A DNA stretch of 64,000 bases from NCBI GenBank assembly GCA_038961845.1, contig CP152408.1, positions 3,968,001 to 4,032,000 on the forward strand, written 5' to 3'. Shown one piece after another: positions 25,929 to 34,029 of the stretch. The stretch is from Xylophilus sp. GW821-FHT01B05 (GTDB lineage: Bacteria > Pseudomonadota > Gammaproteobacteria > Burkholderiales > Burkholderiaceae_C). Position numbers and translations under genes: made by a program. Numbering within the stretch: the first letter of the stretch is position 1; the number at the start of each line of letters is the position of its first letter. A model generated the notes under the pieces. That model did not search any database, was not told the origin of the DNA, and was given only the letters and a program-made list of their open reading frames with translations.

Positions 25929-27367
25929 CCGACACGACACCTGAAGCCGCGCTCGAACCGCGCGACTGCCCCCCCCTGGAAGCCGCCGTGGTGCGGTTCA
26001 TTCAGGAGTTCGACTCCCGGCGTGTGACACCGGAGCTGCGCACCGTGGTCAGCCGCGTGCTGCGCGACCAGTTCAGCGCGCAGATCGGCAACTCGCGGTT
26101 GCCCTGGTCGTGTCAAATCCTCGCCATGGCAAACGCGCGCCACGTGCCAGGCAACAGCACCATCCTGAGCACCGGCCTGCGCATGAGCGCGTTGGACGCC
26201 GCTTTCGTCAATGCCAGCTTCGCGCATGGCTTCGAGTACGACGAGGGCCACCGCGGCAGCAACAGCCACCCGGGCTGCTGCGTCGTGCCGACCGCCATCG
26301 CCGTCGGGGAGGAGACCGGCGCCACACTGGACGAGATGGTCACGGCCGTGCTCATGGGCTACGAGGTGTATGCGCGCATCGGCTGCCTTGCGGCCCCCGA
26401 CCTGTTGCAGCGCGGGTTCCATCCGGCCACCGTGCTGGCCAGCTTTGGCGCTGCTGCCGTGGCGGTGAAGCTGCGCGGCCTGGACGCCGAGACCACGCTG
26501 CATGCATTGGCGATCGCCCTCAGCCACGCGTCCGGCGCCACCGAGTACAGCTCCAGTGGCGGGTCGGTCAAGCGTGTGCATCCCGGCATCGGCGTGCGCG
26601 GCGGCATGCTCTCTGCCGAGCTGGCGCAGGCCGGCATCACCGGACCGCGCGCCTTCCTGACTGGGGTCAAAGGCTTCTACCGTACCTTCGTACAGCGCCC
26701 AGTCGCAGCCGACGCGGCCCAGCACTTCTCGGCCGGACACCCCTACGAGATCCTGCGCGGCGGCTTCAAGCGCTACTGCTGCTGTGGTTGCAACCACTCG
26801 CCCATCGACATCATGGCGGCCTATACCGGCCGGGCCCATGAGATCGAACAGGTTTCCCTGCGCATCCAGCGCCTGTGCAACACGCTGGTCGGCACGGTCA
26901 ACGCCAACGTCTACGAGCCCTCCAACATCGAGCAGGTGCAGTTCAGCCTGCCGACGCAGGTGGCGTTTGCCATGCTGGGCTACGGCAATGGCTACCAGGT
27001 CCACCTGGACTACCTGGAAGGCCGCCTGGACATGGCCCTGGTCCGCAGCACGGCACGCAAGGTGCAGATCAGCGAGGACCCGGACCTGGACCGCCGCTAC
27101 GCCGGCAAGTTCGTTGCACAGGCCACGGTCACGCTGCGCGATGGCGCCAACGAGACGCACTTCGTCGAAGACTCGGTCGGCACGCCGGACAACCCCATGC
27201 CGGAGTCGGCGCACGACGCCAAGTTCATGGAGCTGACCAGGAACGTCCTCGGCGAGCCACAGGCAGCGCAGTTGCTCCGAGCCCTCCATGCGCTGGACCC
27301 TGGCACGCGCATCGCCGACCTGACCGCCCTGGCCACCCCCTCCTCGATCTCGAAAGCATCCACATGA
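25925..27367 (+). CDS. MmgE/PrpD family protein (first of a tandem pair)
   Basis: A 480-residue MmgE/PrpD (2-methylcitrate dehydratase / cis-aconitate decarboxylase fold) protein. It shows the helical-domain segments NASFAHGFEYDEGHRGSNSHPGCCVVPTAIA and GSVKRVHPGIGVRGGMLSAELAQAGITGP, then KRYCCCGCNHSPIDIMAA and the small lid domain with GTPDNPM. The start at 25925 uses the ATGA overlap with the esterase; an in-frame ATG at 25898 would give a longer overlap. Members dehydrate or decarboxylate tricarboxylic acids. Three consecutive Cys (near residue 285) where most relatives have a hydrophobic stretch are unusual. Confidence 0.88.
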   Translation: MTDTTPEAALEPRDCPPLEAAVVRFIQEFDSRRVTPELRTVVSRVLRDQFSAQIGNSRLPWSCQILAMANARHVPGNSTILSTGLRMSALDAAFVNASFAHGFEYDEGHRGSNSHPGCCVVPTAIAVGEETGATLDEMVTAVLMGYEVYARIGCLAAPDLLQRGFHPATVLASFGAAAVAVKLRGLDAETTLHALAIALSHASGATEYSSSGGSVKRVHPGIGVRGGMLSAELAQAGITGPRAFLTGVKGFYRTFVQRPVAADAAQHFSAGHPYEILRGGFKRYCCCGCNHSPIDIMAAYTGRAHEIEQVSLRIQRLCNTLVGTVNANVYEPSNIEQVQFSLPTQVAFAMLGYGNGYQVHLDYLEGRLDMALVRSTARKVQISEDPDLDRRYAGKFVAQATVTLRDGANETHFVEDSVGTPDNPMPESAHDAKFMELTRNVLGEPQAAQLLRALHALDPGTRIADLTALATPSSISKAST

Positions 27368-28758
27368 ATAGCTACACACGCCAACTCGGGGAATTCTCGG
27401 CCGGCCTTCGACTCGCGGACGTCCCGCCCGAGGTGCTGACCAGGGCCAAGTCCATCGTCCTGGACGGGCTAGGCTGCGGCCTGTTCGGCGCCAATCTCCC
27501 CTGGACACGCACGGTTGCCGGCGTCGCCAGGCGCGTCGACCCGGACGGCGGGACCGCATCGGTTTGGGGCCGTGGCGAGCGGGCCTCGCCGGTCAACGCC
27601 ACCTTGATCAACGGCACGGCCATCCAGGGCTACGAACTCGACGACGCCAACCCGGCCACCATCCACAGCTGCGCCGCCATCCTGCCTGCGGTGTTCGCCG
27701 CGGCGGAGGTGGCCGGCACCGACCGCATTAGCGGCGAGCGCCTGCTGACGGCCATCGTCGCGGGCTTCGAAGTCGGTCCACGGGTCGGCCTGTGCATGAA
27801 CGGCAACCAGATGCTGATCAAGGGCTGGCACGCACCGGGGCTCTTCGGCGTGTTCCCGGCCGCTGCGAGCTCCGGCGTAGTCCTGAGCCTAAATGCACAG
27901 CAGCACTACCAGGCGCTGGGCATCGCGGGGCCACAGGCCGCCGGCACCATGGCCGTGCAGTTCGGCTCGATGGCCAAGCGCATGCTGTCGGGCAAAGCAG
28001 CACAGACTGGCCTGTACTCCGCCCTGCTCGCCGCCGACGGCTTCACCGGCGCGCCGGACATCTTCGAACAGGAATACGGCGGGTTCTGCACCACGTTCAC
28101 CCAGAGCACGGACAAGTTCGACCTCACACAGCTGACCGAGGGGCTCGGCACCCGCTGGGAAACCATGCGCATCTCCATCAAGCGCCATGCCTCGGTCGGG
28201 ACCAACATGGCGGCACTGGACGCCATCGAGCTCATGGTCGCCGACGCAGCATTGAAGGCCGAAGACATCGAGCACATCACGGTCCAGCTGACCCAAGACG
28301 GCGTGCTGCACTCGTTCTGGACACCCTATGTCCCGGTCGATCTGACGGCCGCGCAGATGCACCTGGGCTTCTGCATCGCCATGAAGCTCATCGACGGCGA
28401 AGTCTTCGTCGACCAGATGACGGCCGACAACATCGGACGGCCCGAGCTCGTCGCCTTTGCGAACGAGCGTGTCAGCGTCGTGCGCAACGAGGCGCGCGAA
28501 CGCAAGGGCCGCGCCTTCGCCCGCGGGGCAGACGTGGAGGTCAGACTCAAAGACGGCCGTACGCTGCATAAGACCGTGGACAACTTCCTCGGCAGCTTCC
28601 AGCGGCCGATGTCGGACGAGCAGATGGCGCAGAAGTACCGCCGGCTGGCCCGCAAGTCGATCTCGGCGGAGCGGACCGAGGAGATCGAGAACACGGTCAG
28701 GCATCTGGAAGCTGCGCCGTCGGTGAGGCGCCTGGTCGAACTCCTGCGCGGTTCCTGA
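27364..28758 (+). CDS. MmgE/PrpD family protein (second of a tandem pair)
   Basis: A 464-residue MmgE/PrpD protein overlapping the previous one (ATGA at 27364-27367). Key segments: SIVLDGLGCGLFGANLPWTR, NATLINGTAIQGYELDDANP with the conserved Asp pair, IHSCAAILPAVFAAAEVAG, GWHAPGLFGVFPAAASSG, SMAKRMLSGKAAQTGLYSA, and a C-terminal lid with VDQMTADNIGRPE. It is the canonical-looking member of the pair. The two proteins are clearly diverged, which points either to sequential reactions or to a heteromer. Confidence 0.9.
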   Translation: MNSYTRQLGEFSAGLRLADVPPEVLTRAKSIVLDGLGCGLFGANLPWTRTVAGVARRVDPDGGTASVWGRGERASPVNATLINGTAIQGYELDDANPATIHSCAAILPAVFAAAEVAGTDRISGERLLTAIVAGFEVGPRVGLCMNGNQMLIKGWHAPGLFGVFPAAASSGVVLSLNAQQHYQALGIAGPQAAGTMAVQFGSMAKRMLSGKAAQTGLYSALLAADGFTGAPDIFEQEYGGFCTTFTQSTDKFDLTQLTEGLGTRWETMRISIKRHASVGTNMAALDAIELMVADAALKAEDIEHITVQLTQDGVLHSFWTPYVPVDLTAAQMHLGFCIAMKLIDGEVFVDQMTADNIGRPELVAFANERVSVVRNEARERKGRAFARGADVEVRLKDGRTLHKTVDNFLGSFQRPMSDEQMAQKYRRLARKSISAERTEEIENTVRHLEAAPSVRRLVELLRGS

Positions 28759-28799
28759 ATTCACACACCGACTTGTCGAACCGATCCACAGGAGACTCC

Positions 28800-29777
28800 A
28801 TGCATCGCAGAAGAATTCTGGGCGCGGCACTGGCATCGGCCGTCCAGTCCATGGCAGCGCCCACCGTGTACGCGGATGCGGCGTTCCCAAACCGGCCGGT
28901 CAGGGTGGTGGTACCGTTCGCCCCGGGTGGCGCCGGCGACGCCATTGCGCGCGTGCTGGGCGACCGCGTTCAGGCCGAACTGGGCCAGAGCATCGTGGTC
29001 GAGAACAAGGGCGGCGGCAACACGGTGATCGGCACGCAGGCCGTCGCAAGCGCGCGGCCGGACGGCTACACGCTGCTGCAGACCACCGCGAGCAACGTCA
29101 TCGTCGCCCAGATGCAGGAAAACCTGCCGTTCGATCCCGACCGTGCGTTCTCCGCCGTCGTCGGCGTCGGAGCCGTTCCGCTGACCTTGGTGGTCAATGC
29201 GCGGACTGGCCCCCGATCCATCGAGGAACTGGTGGCACAGGCCAGGTCCAGACCTGGCACCGCGTTTTATTCCTCGGGCGGCACCGGCTCGCAGACGCAC
29301 GTGGCGCCAGCGTGGTTCGCCCAGTTGGCTGGCATGCCCGCGACCCACGTGGCGTTCCGCGGGGGCGGGCCGGCCGTGCAGGCCGTGCTCGCCGGCCAGG
29401 TCCAGTTCACGTTCGCCTCCACGATCGCTGTCCACGAGATGGTCAAGGGCGGGCAGCTTCGGCTGCTCGGCGTTACCAGCGATCGCCGGCTGCCGGCCTA
29501 CCCCGAGGTGCCCTCGCTCGTGGAGCAGGGTTTCGCCGATTTCACCCCGGCGCTGTGGTACGGTTATGTCGCCCCCGCCGGCACGCCGAAGCCAGTCATC
29601 GAGCGGCTTCACGCGGCCTTCCGCCGCTCGGTCGACGACCCAGCCGTTCATGAGCGGCTGGAGACGCTCGGACTGCTCGTCAAGGTGCGCGGGCCCGGCG
29701 AATTCGCACGGTTCATGCAGGAGGAATCGGTCCGCTGGGGCCGCGTCGTCCGGGAGAACCGGATCAAGCTCGAATAA
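28800..29777 (+). CDS. Bug/TctC-family solute-binding protein (class A)
   Basis: A 325-residue SBP in the same operon as the class B SBP at 21299, seven genes upstream. Signal peptide (MHRRRILGAALASAVQS..., cleaved near residue 25), VRVVVPFAPGGAGD, PDGYTLLQTTASNVI, SQTHVAPAWFAQLAG, HVAFRGGGPAVQAVL and tail VVRENRIKLE. AGGAGACTCC precedes the ATG at 28800. One operon encoding one SBP of each class suggests two related ligands, or a ligand and an inducer. Confidence 0.9.
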   Translation: MHRRRILGAALASAVQSMAAPTVYADAAFPNRPVRVVVPFAPGGAGDAIARVLGDRVQAELGQSIVVENKGGGNTVIGTQAVASARPDGYTLLQTTASNVIVAQMQENLPFDPDRAFSAVVGVGAVPLTLVVNARTGPRSIEELVAQARSRPGTAFYSSGGTGSQTHVAPAWFAQLAGMPATHVAFRGGGPAVQAVLAGQVQFTFASTIAVHEMVKGGQLRLLGVTSDRRLPAYPEVPSLVEQGFADFTPALWYGYVAPAGTPKPVIERLHAAFRRSVDDPAVHERLETLGLLVKVRGPGEFARFMQEESVRWGRVVRENRIKLE

Positions 29778-29794
29778 GTGCAACGTCGAACCCC

Positions 29795-30523
29795 ATGCGC
29801 GCAGTCCACCGGATCCTGTCCATCATCGAATGCTTCACACCCGAGCGCCGCTCGCTGTCGCTGCAGGAAATCGCGGAGCGCATCGCGCTGCCCAAGGCCA
29901 CCGCCTTCCGCATCGTCCACAGCCTGGAGGAAGCCGGCTACATGGTGCGGCTGGAGAACCAGCAATACTGCTTGTCGTTTCGCTTCATCCGCATCGCAGG
30001 GCTGGTCAAGAGCACGCTCGACATCCGGCTGCTGGCACGTCCGCTCATGGAGGAATTAACCGAGCGCACGCAGGAGACCGTCTGCATCTACACGCTGTCG
30101 GGCGCGAGTCGGGTGTGCATCGATACCACCACGACGGCATTGCAGCTGCGCAGCGTGACCCAGCCGGGCGACCATGCGCCGCTGCTCAACGGCTCCAGCT
30201 CCAAGCTCCTGCTCGCCTACATGTCGCCGACCGAGGCGGCTCCGTTGGTCCCCGCCATGGCCAAGGATGGCCGGCGCTCGCGCCTTGCGGTGACGGCCGA
30301 ACTCGCGCAGATCCGCCAGCAGGGCTACGCCATCTCCCATGGCGAACGCCATATCGGCCTGTCGGGTCTGGCCGCGCCGATCACCGATGTCAACGAGCAG
30401 GTGCGCCATTGCCTCACATTGAGCGGACCGACCGCCCGCATCCAGACACACGAGAAGCAGTTCGTGCAGTTGCTCGTGAAGACTGCAGCCAAGATCTCCC
30501 GCCAGTACGGCGGCAAGAGCTGA
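29795..30523 (+). CDS. IclR-family transcriptional regulator
   Basis: A 242-residue IclR regulator: N-terminal winged HTH (AVHRILSIIECF, LSLQEIAERIALPKATAFR) and a C-terminal effector domain with CIYTLSGASRVCID, PLLNGSSSKLLLAYM, YAISHGERHIGLSGLAAPI. It is 17 bases after the SBP at 28800 and ends the operon, so it probably regulates it, sensing the imported acid or a pathway intermediate. An IclR protein acting with sigma-70 could coexist with the weak sigma-54-like site at 21191. Confidence 0.92.
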   Translation: MRAVHRILSIIECFTPERRSLSLQEIAERIALPKATAFRIVHSLEEAGYMVRLENQQYCLSFRFIRIAGLVKSTLDIRLLARPLMEELTERTQETVCIYTLSGASRVCIDTTTTALQLRSVTQPGDHAPLLNGSSSKLLLAYMSPTEAAPLVPAMAKDGRRSRLAVTAELAQIRQQGYAISHGERHIGLSGLAAPITDVNEQVRHCLTLSGPTARIQTHEKQFVQLLVKTAAKISRQYGGKS

Positions 30524-30559
30524 CGGCCCGCGCGCGGCGCAGGCGGGCGTGACTAGGCC

Positions 30560-30575
30560 TGGCATATCGATTGCT
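30560..30575 (+). promoter_or_regulatory. Sigma-54 promoter for iron-type alcohol dehydrogenase
   Basis: TGGCATATCGATTGCT matches the consensus except T for C in the -24 box. Spacing is exact. It lies 28 bases before the ATG at 30603, giving a leader of about 17 bases. Confidence 0.6.
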
Positions 30576-30602
30576 GCTATTTGGCGTCGCCAAGGATCCA
30601 CC

Positions 30603-31784
30603 ATGACAGAGACAACTTCTCCCACCGCATTCCAGTACGTCGCAGCCGAGCTGCGTCTGCACTGTGGCCCCGACAGCCTGGATGCACTTGCCAGGGAATT
30701 GCAACGCCATGGCTGTCGGCGCGCAGTCGTCGTCACAGGACGCTCCGTCGGCAACAGCGAGGCGATGCAGTCGCTGCGCGGCGCGCTGGACCGGACACTG
30801 GTCGGTGAAAGCGCCGATGTGCGGCCGAACAGCCCCGTGTCATCCGTCGACAAGGTGGCGCGCCTGCTGGCCGAATGCGAAGCCGACGCGGTGATCGCCA
30901 TCGGGGGTGGTTCCGCCGCCGTCACGGCGCGGGCGGCCAGCATCCTGCTAGCCGAGGGGAAGACGGCGCAAGCGCTGAGCACCCGCCGCCACCCGGACGG
31001 CCGCTTCGAGAGCCCCAGGCTCGCTGCCCCAAAGATTGCCCAGTTCGTGGTCCCCACGACGCCGAGCACGGCCTTCGTCAAGGCTGGCAGCGCGGTACAC
31101 GACGATGCGACGTCGCAGCGGCTCGCCCTGTTCGATCCCAAGACCCGCGCCAAGGCGCTGTTCCTGCATCCCGCGTTCCTGCGCACCGCGCCGGATGCGC
31201 TGGTGCGCAGTGCCGCGCTGAACACTTTGTCGACCGCGATCGAGGCGCTGGAGTCGCCCAGGTGCGACCCCTTGTCCGAAAGCATGCTGGTCCACGCACT
31301 GCGCCTGGTCGCGCAGCACCTGAACGCACTATCGCCCGACCATGAGGCCGCCCGCCAGGCGCTCGTGGTCGCCGGAGTGCTGTGCGGCCGGGGTACGGAA
31401 GCCGCTGGCGGTGGCCTGGCCTCCGTGCTCGCCCATGCCATCGGCCACCGCGCGCATGCTGCCAATGGCATCGTCAATGCAATCGTGCTGCCTCATACGA
31501 TGCGCTTCAACGCCCCGGCCACGGCCACGACCAGCCAGCGCATCCTGGGAGCATTGGCACCCCACACCACCGTCCAGAAGGCGCATACGGGCCAGGCCGT
31601 GGCCGCACTGCAGGACCTGCTGGCGGGTGCCCGCATCCCGCGGCAGTTGCGTGAGATCGGCGTGCAGGAGTCCGACCTGGGCCCGATTGCGCATGCCGCC
31701 ATGGCCGACTGGTTCATCGGCCGCAGCGCCCGCCGCGTTGCCGATGCCGATGAGGTGCTGAAAATTCTGCGCGCCGCGCTGTAG
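30603..31784 (+). CDS. Iron-containing alcohol dehydrogenase / maleylacetate reductase family protein
   Basis: A 393-residue group III (iron-type) dehydrogenase. The N-terminal dinucleotide domain has RAVVVTGRSVG, VIAIGGGSAAVTARAASIL and VVPTTPSTAF. The C-terminal metal domain has LVHALRLVAQHL and LAHAIGHRAHAANGIVNAIVLPH, carrying the His ligands. Family members reduce maleylacetate or oxidise or reduce short alcohols and aldehydes. ALAHAIGHR in place of the more usual GLGHGLGH makes it a divergent member. It has its own sigma-54 promoter and is followed by decayed HIBADH genes. Confidence 0.85.
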   Translation: MTETTSPTAFQYVAAELRLHCGPDSLDALARELQRHGCRRAVVVTGRSVGNSEAMQSLRGALDRTLVGESADVRPNSPVSSVDKVARLLAECEADAVIAIGGGSAAVTARAASILLAEGKTAQALSTRRHPDGRFESPRLAAPKIAQFVVPTTPSTAFVKAGSAVHDDATSQRLALFDPKTRAKALFLHPAFLRTAPDALVRSAALNTLSTAIEALESPRCDPLSESMLVHALRLVAQHLNALSPDHEAARQALVVAGVLCGRGTEAAGGGLASVLAHAIGHRAHAANGIVNAIVLPHTMRFNAPATATTSQRILGALAPHTTVQKAHTGQAVAALQDLLAGARIPRQLREIGVQESDLGPIAHAAMADWFIGRSARRVADADEVLKILRAAL

Positions 31785-31805
31785 GCACGTGACGCCTCGA
31801 ACGAC

Positions 31806-31913
31806 AGGCGTGTCTTCCCGGCGCACAGCGCTTCGACCCTGACAGCGAAAGCCCTGGCTGTGGGCCACGAGGAGCTGGCCGCTGGCATCGAACTTCCGCC
31901 CTCGAGCTTCTGA
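31806..31913 (+). pseudogene. Remnant of an HIBADH-family gene (C-terminal piece)
   Basis: In the frame ending at TGA 31911-31913 the codons read RVFPAHSASTLTAKALAVGHE then LAAGIELPPSS. This resembles the C-terminal TLTAKDLALG.ELAAELGVPLPLS segment of HIBADH-family dehydrogenases. No upstream domains are present; the preceding gene is the unrelated iron-type dehydrogenase. The stop overlaps the ATG of the next remnant. Confidence 0.45.
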
Positions 31914-32127
31914 TGCAAGCAGCCCTTCGAACCGCCCCCATCAACGTCGGCTACATCGGCCTGGGTGCCATGGACGGTGCCCTGGCCGGCCGGCTCTGTG
32001 CAGACCAAGCGCTGCATGTCTGGTACCTCAACCGCCAGGCGTCGGCGAACTGGCCCGGCAATGCCGGGTGATCCTGCTCTGCCTGCCGCTCAGCGGGGCC
32101 CACTCGACCAGCCAGGTGCGCGATCGG
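31913..32127 (+). pseudogene. Remnant of a second HIBADH-family gene (N-terminal piece)
   Basis: From ATG 31913 the codons encode INVGYIGLGAMDGALAGRLC, a HIBADH Rossmann start, then reach a stop at 32069-32071. From 32041 another frame reads GELARQCRVILLCLPLSGA, the next conserved segment (ELA..C.VILLCLP). About 20 residues are lost between them and the frame is shifted. Nothing recognisable follows, and the GMC gene ends at 32164 on the other strand. This is a clear gene remnant. Confidence 0.65.
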
Positions 32128-32163
32128 CACGCATCGAACGCGTCGCCGATTGATGCGCCGTTG

Positions 32164-33780
32164 CTAACGCGCTCCCGCGCGGTCCTGCAACACCAAGTCC
32201 GCACCCTTCTCGCCGATCATCACGGTCGGCGCATTGGTGTTGCCCGATGTCACCGTTGGCATGATGGACGCGTCGATCACACGCAGGCGCTCCACGCCGC
32301 GCACCTTCAAACGCGGGTCAACGACGGCCATATCGTCTACCCCCATCTTGCAGCTGCCTGCCGGATGGAAGGAGCAGTGGCCCTCGCGTCGCATGAAGTC
32401 GATCAGCTGCTCATCGGTTTGCACATCCGGGCCTGGCACGCGCTCGGCCATGACGCGCGAGCGCATCGGCTCGGTGTTCAGAATGGCCCGCAGCTTGCGC
32501 AATCCGACCAGCGAGGCCTGCACGTCTTCGGGATGCTCCAGGTAGTTCGGCACGAAGGCCGGCGCCTGCATCGGGTCGGCCGACTTCAGAAGCACCTCGC
32601 CCCGCGAGGCCGGCCGCACGCGGTAGACCGACGCGCCCATGGCGTGGTAGCTGTCCACGTCGACCCGGCCCGAGTCCTGGTAGGTGAAGGTCATCGGGCG
32701 GAAACTGATCTCCAAGTCCGCATACTCGATGTCGGGATGGCTCTTGATGAAGATGGCCGCAGACGACGATGGCAGCGCCAGGTAGCCCTTCTTCGTGACC
32801 ACGTAGCGGAATCCCTGCCAGTATTTGCGCCAGCCATTCAGCGCGTGGTTGTACGAGCTGTCCGGCGTGCACAGTGCCTGGACCCGCAGCGAGCAATGGT
32901 CCTGCAGGTTGCGGCCCACGCCCGGCAGATGGGCGACGGTCTGCACGCCGACCCGCTGCAGGGCCTCGCCGTCGCCGATGCCCGACAGCATGAGCAGGTG
33001 CGGCGAGCCCAGGGCACCGGATGAAACGATCACCTCACGACTCGCCCGGTAGGTATGGACGCGTCCATCCTCCAGCACTTCGACGCCCGTGGCCACACGG
33101 CCATCAAACACCACCCGGCGCACGTGCACGCCCGTGCGCACGACCAGGTTGGGCCGGTGGCGCACCGGCGCCACAAAGGCGTCGTAGGCGGTCTGGCGGA
33201 TGCCATCGCGGATGTTGACCTGCACGATGCCCGCGCCCTCGTGTTCCAGCCCCGAAAACACATCGACGCGCGCCACGCCGGTGCGCGTCGCGGCCTCGAC
33301 GAAATCCTGCACCGAGGGGTGCGTCACCGAGGGATCGCCGACGTACAGAGGGCCTTCGCCGCCGTGGTACGGCCCCGCACCGCGGGAATTGGTTTCCGAG
33401 CGCTTAAAGTACGGCAGCACGTCGTCCCAACCCCAACCGGCGGCCCCGAGCCGCTTCCACTGGTCGAAGTCGTCGCGGTTGCCGCGGAAATGCACCATGC
33501 CGTTGATGGCACTGCAGCCACCCAGCGTCTTGCCGCGCGGCCAGTACAGGCGCCGGTCGCACATGGAGGGCACCGGCTCGGTGTAGAAGCGCCAGTTGTA
33601 GCGTTCCGACTTGAACAGCTTGGCCATGCCGGCGGGCGTGCGGATCCAGAAGTCGTCGGCGGGCGGGCCGGCCTCCAGCAGCAGCACGCGGCAGTCGGGT
33701 TGGTCGGTAAGCCGGCGGGCCAGCACGCAGCCGGCTGTCCCGGCTCCGGCGATGATGTAGTCGTAGGTTTCGGTGGTCAC
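32164..33780 (-). CDS. GMC-family FAD oxidoreductase (choline dehydrogenase-like)
   Basis: A 538-residue GMC alcohol dehydrogenase beginning at GTG 33780 (TTETYDYIIAGAGTAGCVLA). The FAD motif lies so close that no later start is possible, and no other start codon lies nearby upstream. It has GKTLGGCSAINGMVHFRGN, VIVSSGALGSPHLLMLSGIG, and the C-terminal CSFHPAGSCKMG and IDASIMPTVTSGNTNAPT blocks with the catalytic His and Asn. The long open frame continuing upstream to 35490 is antisense to LeuC and not protein-like. A sigma-54 site just upstream (33792-33807) suggests an almost leaderless message. Confidence 0.9.
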   Translation of the reverse strand: MTTETYDYIIAGAGTAGCVLARRLTDQPDCRVLLLEAGPPADDFWIRTPAGMAKLFKSERYNWRFYTEPVPSMCDRRLYWPRGKTLGGCSAINGMVHFRGNRDDFDQWKRLGAAGWGWDDVLPYFKRSETNSRGAGPYHGGEGPLYVGDPSVTHPSVQDFVEAATRTGVARVDVFSGLEHEGAGIVQVNIRDGIRQTAYDAFVAPVRHRPNLVVRTGVHVRRVVFDGRVATGVEVLEDGRVHTYRASREVIVSSGALGSPHLLMLSGIGDGEALQRVGVQTVAHLPGVGRNLQDHCSLRVQALCTPDSSYNHALNGWRKYWQGFRYVVTKKGYLALPSSSAAIFIKSHPDIEYADLEISFRPMTFTYQDSGRVDVDSYHAMGASVYRVRPASRGEVLLKSADPMQAPAFVPNYLEHPEDVQASLVGLRKLRAILNTEPMRSRVMAERVPGPDVQTDEQLIDFMRREGHCSFHPAGSCKMGVDDMAVVDPRLKVRGVERLRVIDASIMPTVTSGNTNAPTVMIGEKGADLVLQDRAGAR

Positions 33781-33791
33781 GAGGCGTGCTG

Positions 33792-33807
33792 AGCAATAGC
33801 AATGCCA
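33792..33807 (-). promoter_or_regulatory. Sigma-54 promoter for GMC oxidoreductase
   Basis: The minus strand reads TGGCATTGCTATTGCT, with correct GG/GC spacing and T for C in the -24 box. Predicted transcription starts about 2 bases before the GTG start codon at 33780. Confidence 0.55.
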
Positions 33808-33882
33808 GCACGCAGCACCGCTCGCAAACTCTGCCCTTGCTGGGCGCGCCTCACATCTGAGCCCTGCGTGCCCACGCGCGCA

Positions 33883-33924
33883 TGTCCACCGCGACGACGA
33901 AGGACAGCACAGAGTGTCCACCGC
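33883..33924 (+). repeat. Direct repeat TGTCCACCGC between divergent sigma-54 promoters
   Basis: TGTCCACCGC occurs at 33883-33892 and 33915-33924, start-to-start 32 bp (about three helical turns). It lies 76 bp from the minus-strand -24 at 33807 and 48 bp from the plus-strand -24 at 33972. This fits a pair of enhancer sites for one hexameric activator. The reverse complement GGTGGACA appears at 42512-42519 upstream of another sigma-54 promoter. Confidence 0.4.
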
Positions 33925-33971
33925 AAACACAATGTCAAGCTGCACTGCGCATGAACGCTGGGGAATGCTCC

Positions 33972-33987
33972 CGGCACAGTAGTTGCA
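33972..33987 (+). promoter_or_regulatory. Sigma-54 promoter for the LeuC/LeuD-like operon
   Basis: CGGCACAGTAGTTGCA keeps GGCAC and TTGCA at exact spacing; only the first T is C. The leader to the ATG at 34030 is about 33 bases. Confidence 0.62.
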
Positions 33988-34029
33988 CAACACGACCATT
34001 GACGCTGACGCACGCCGCCCCACGACCCC

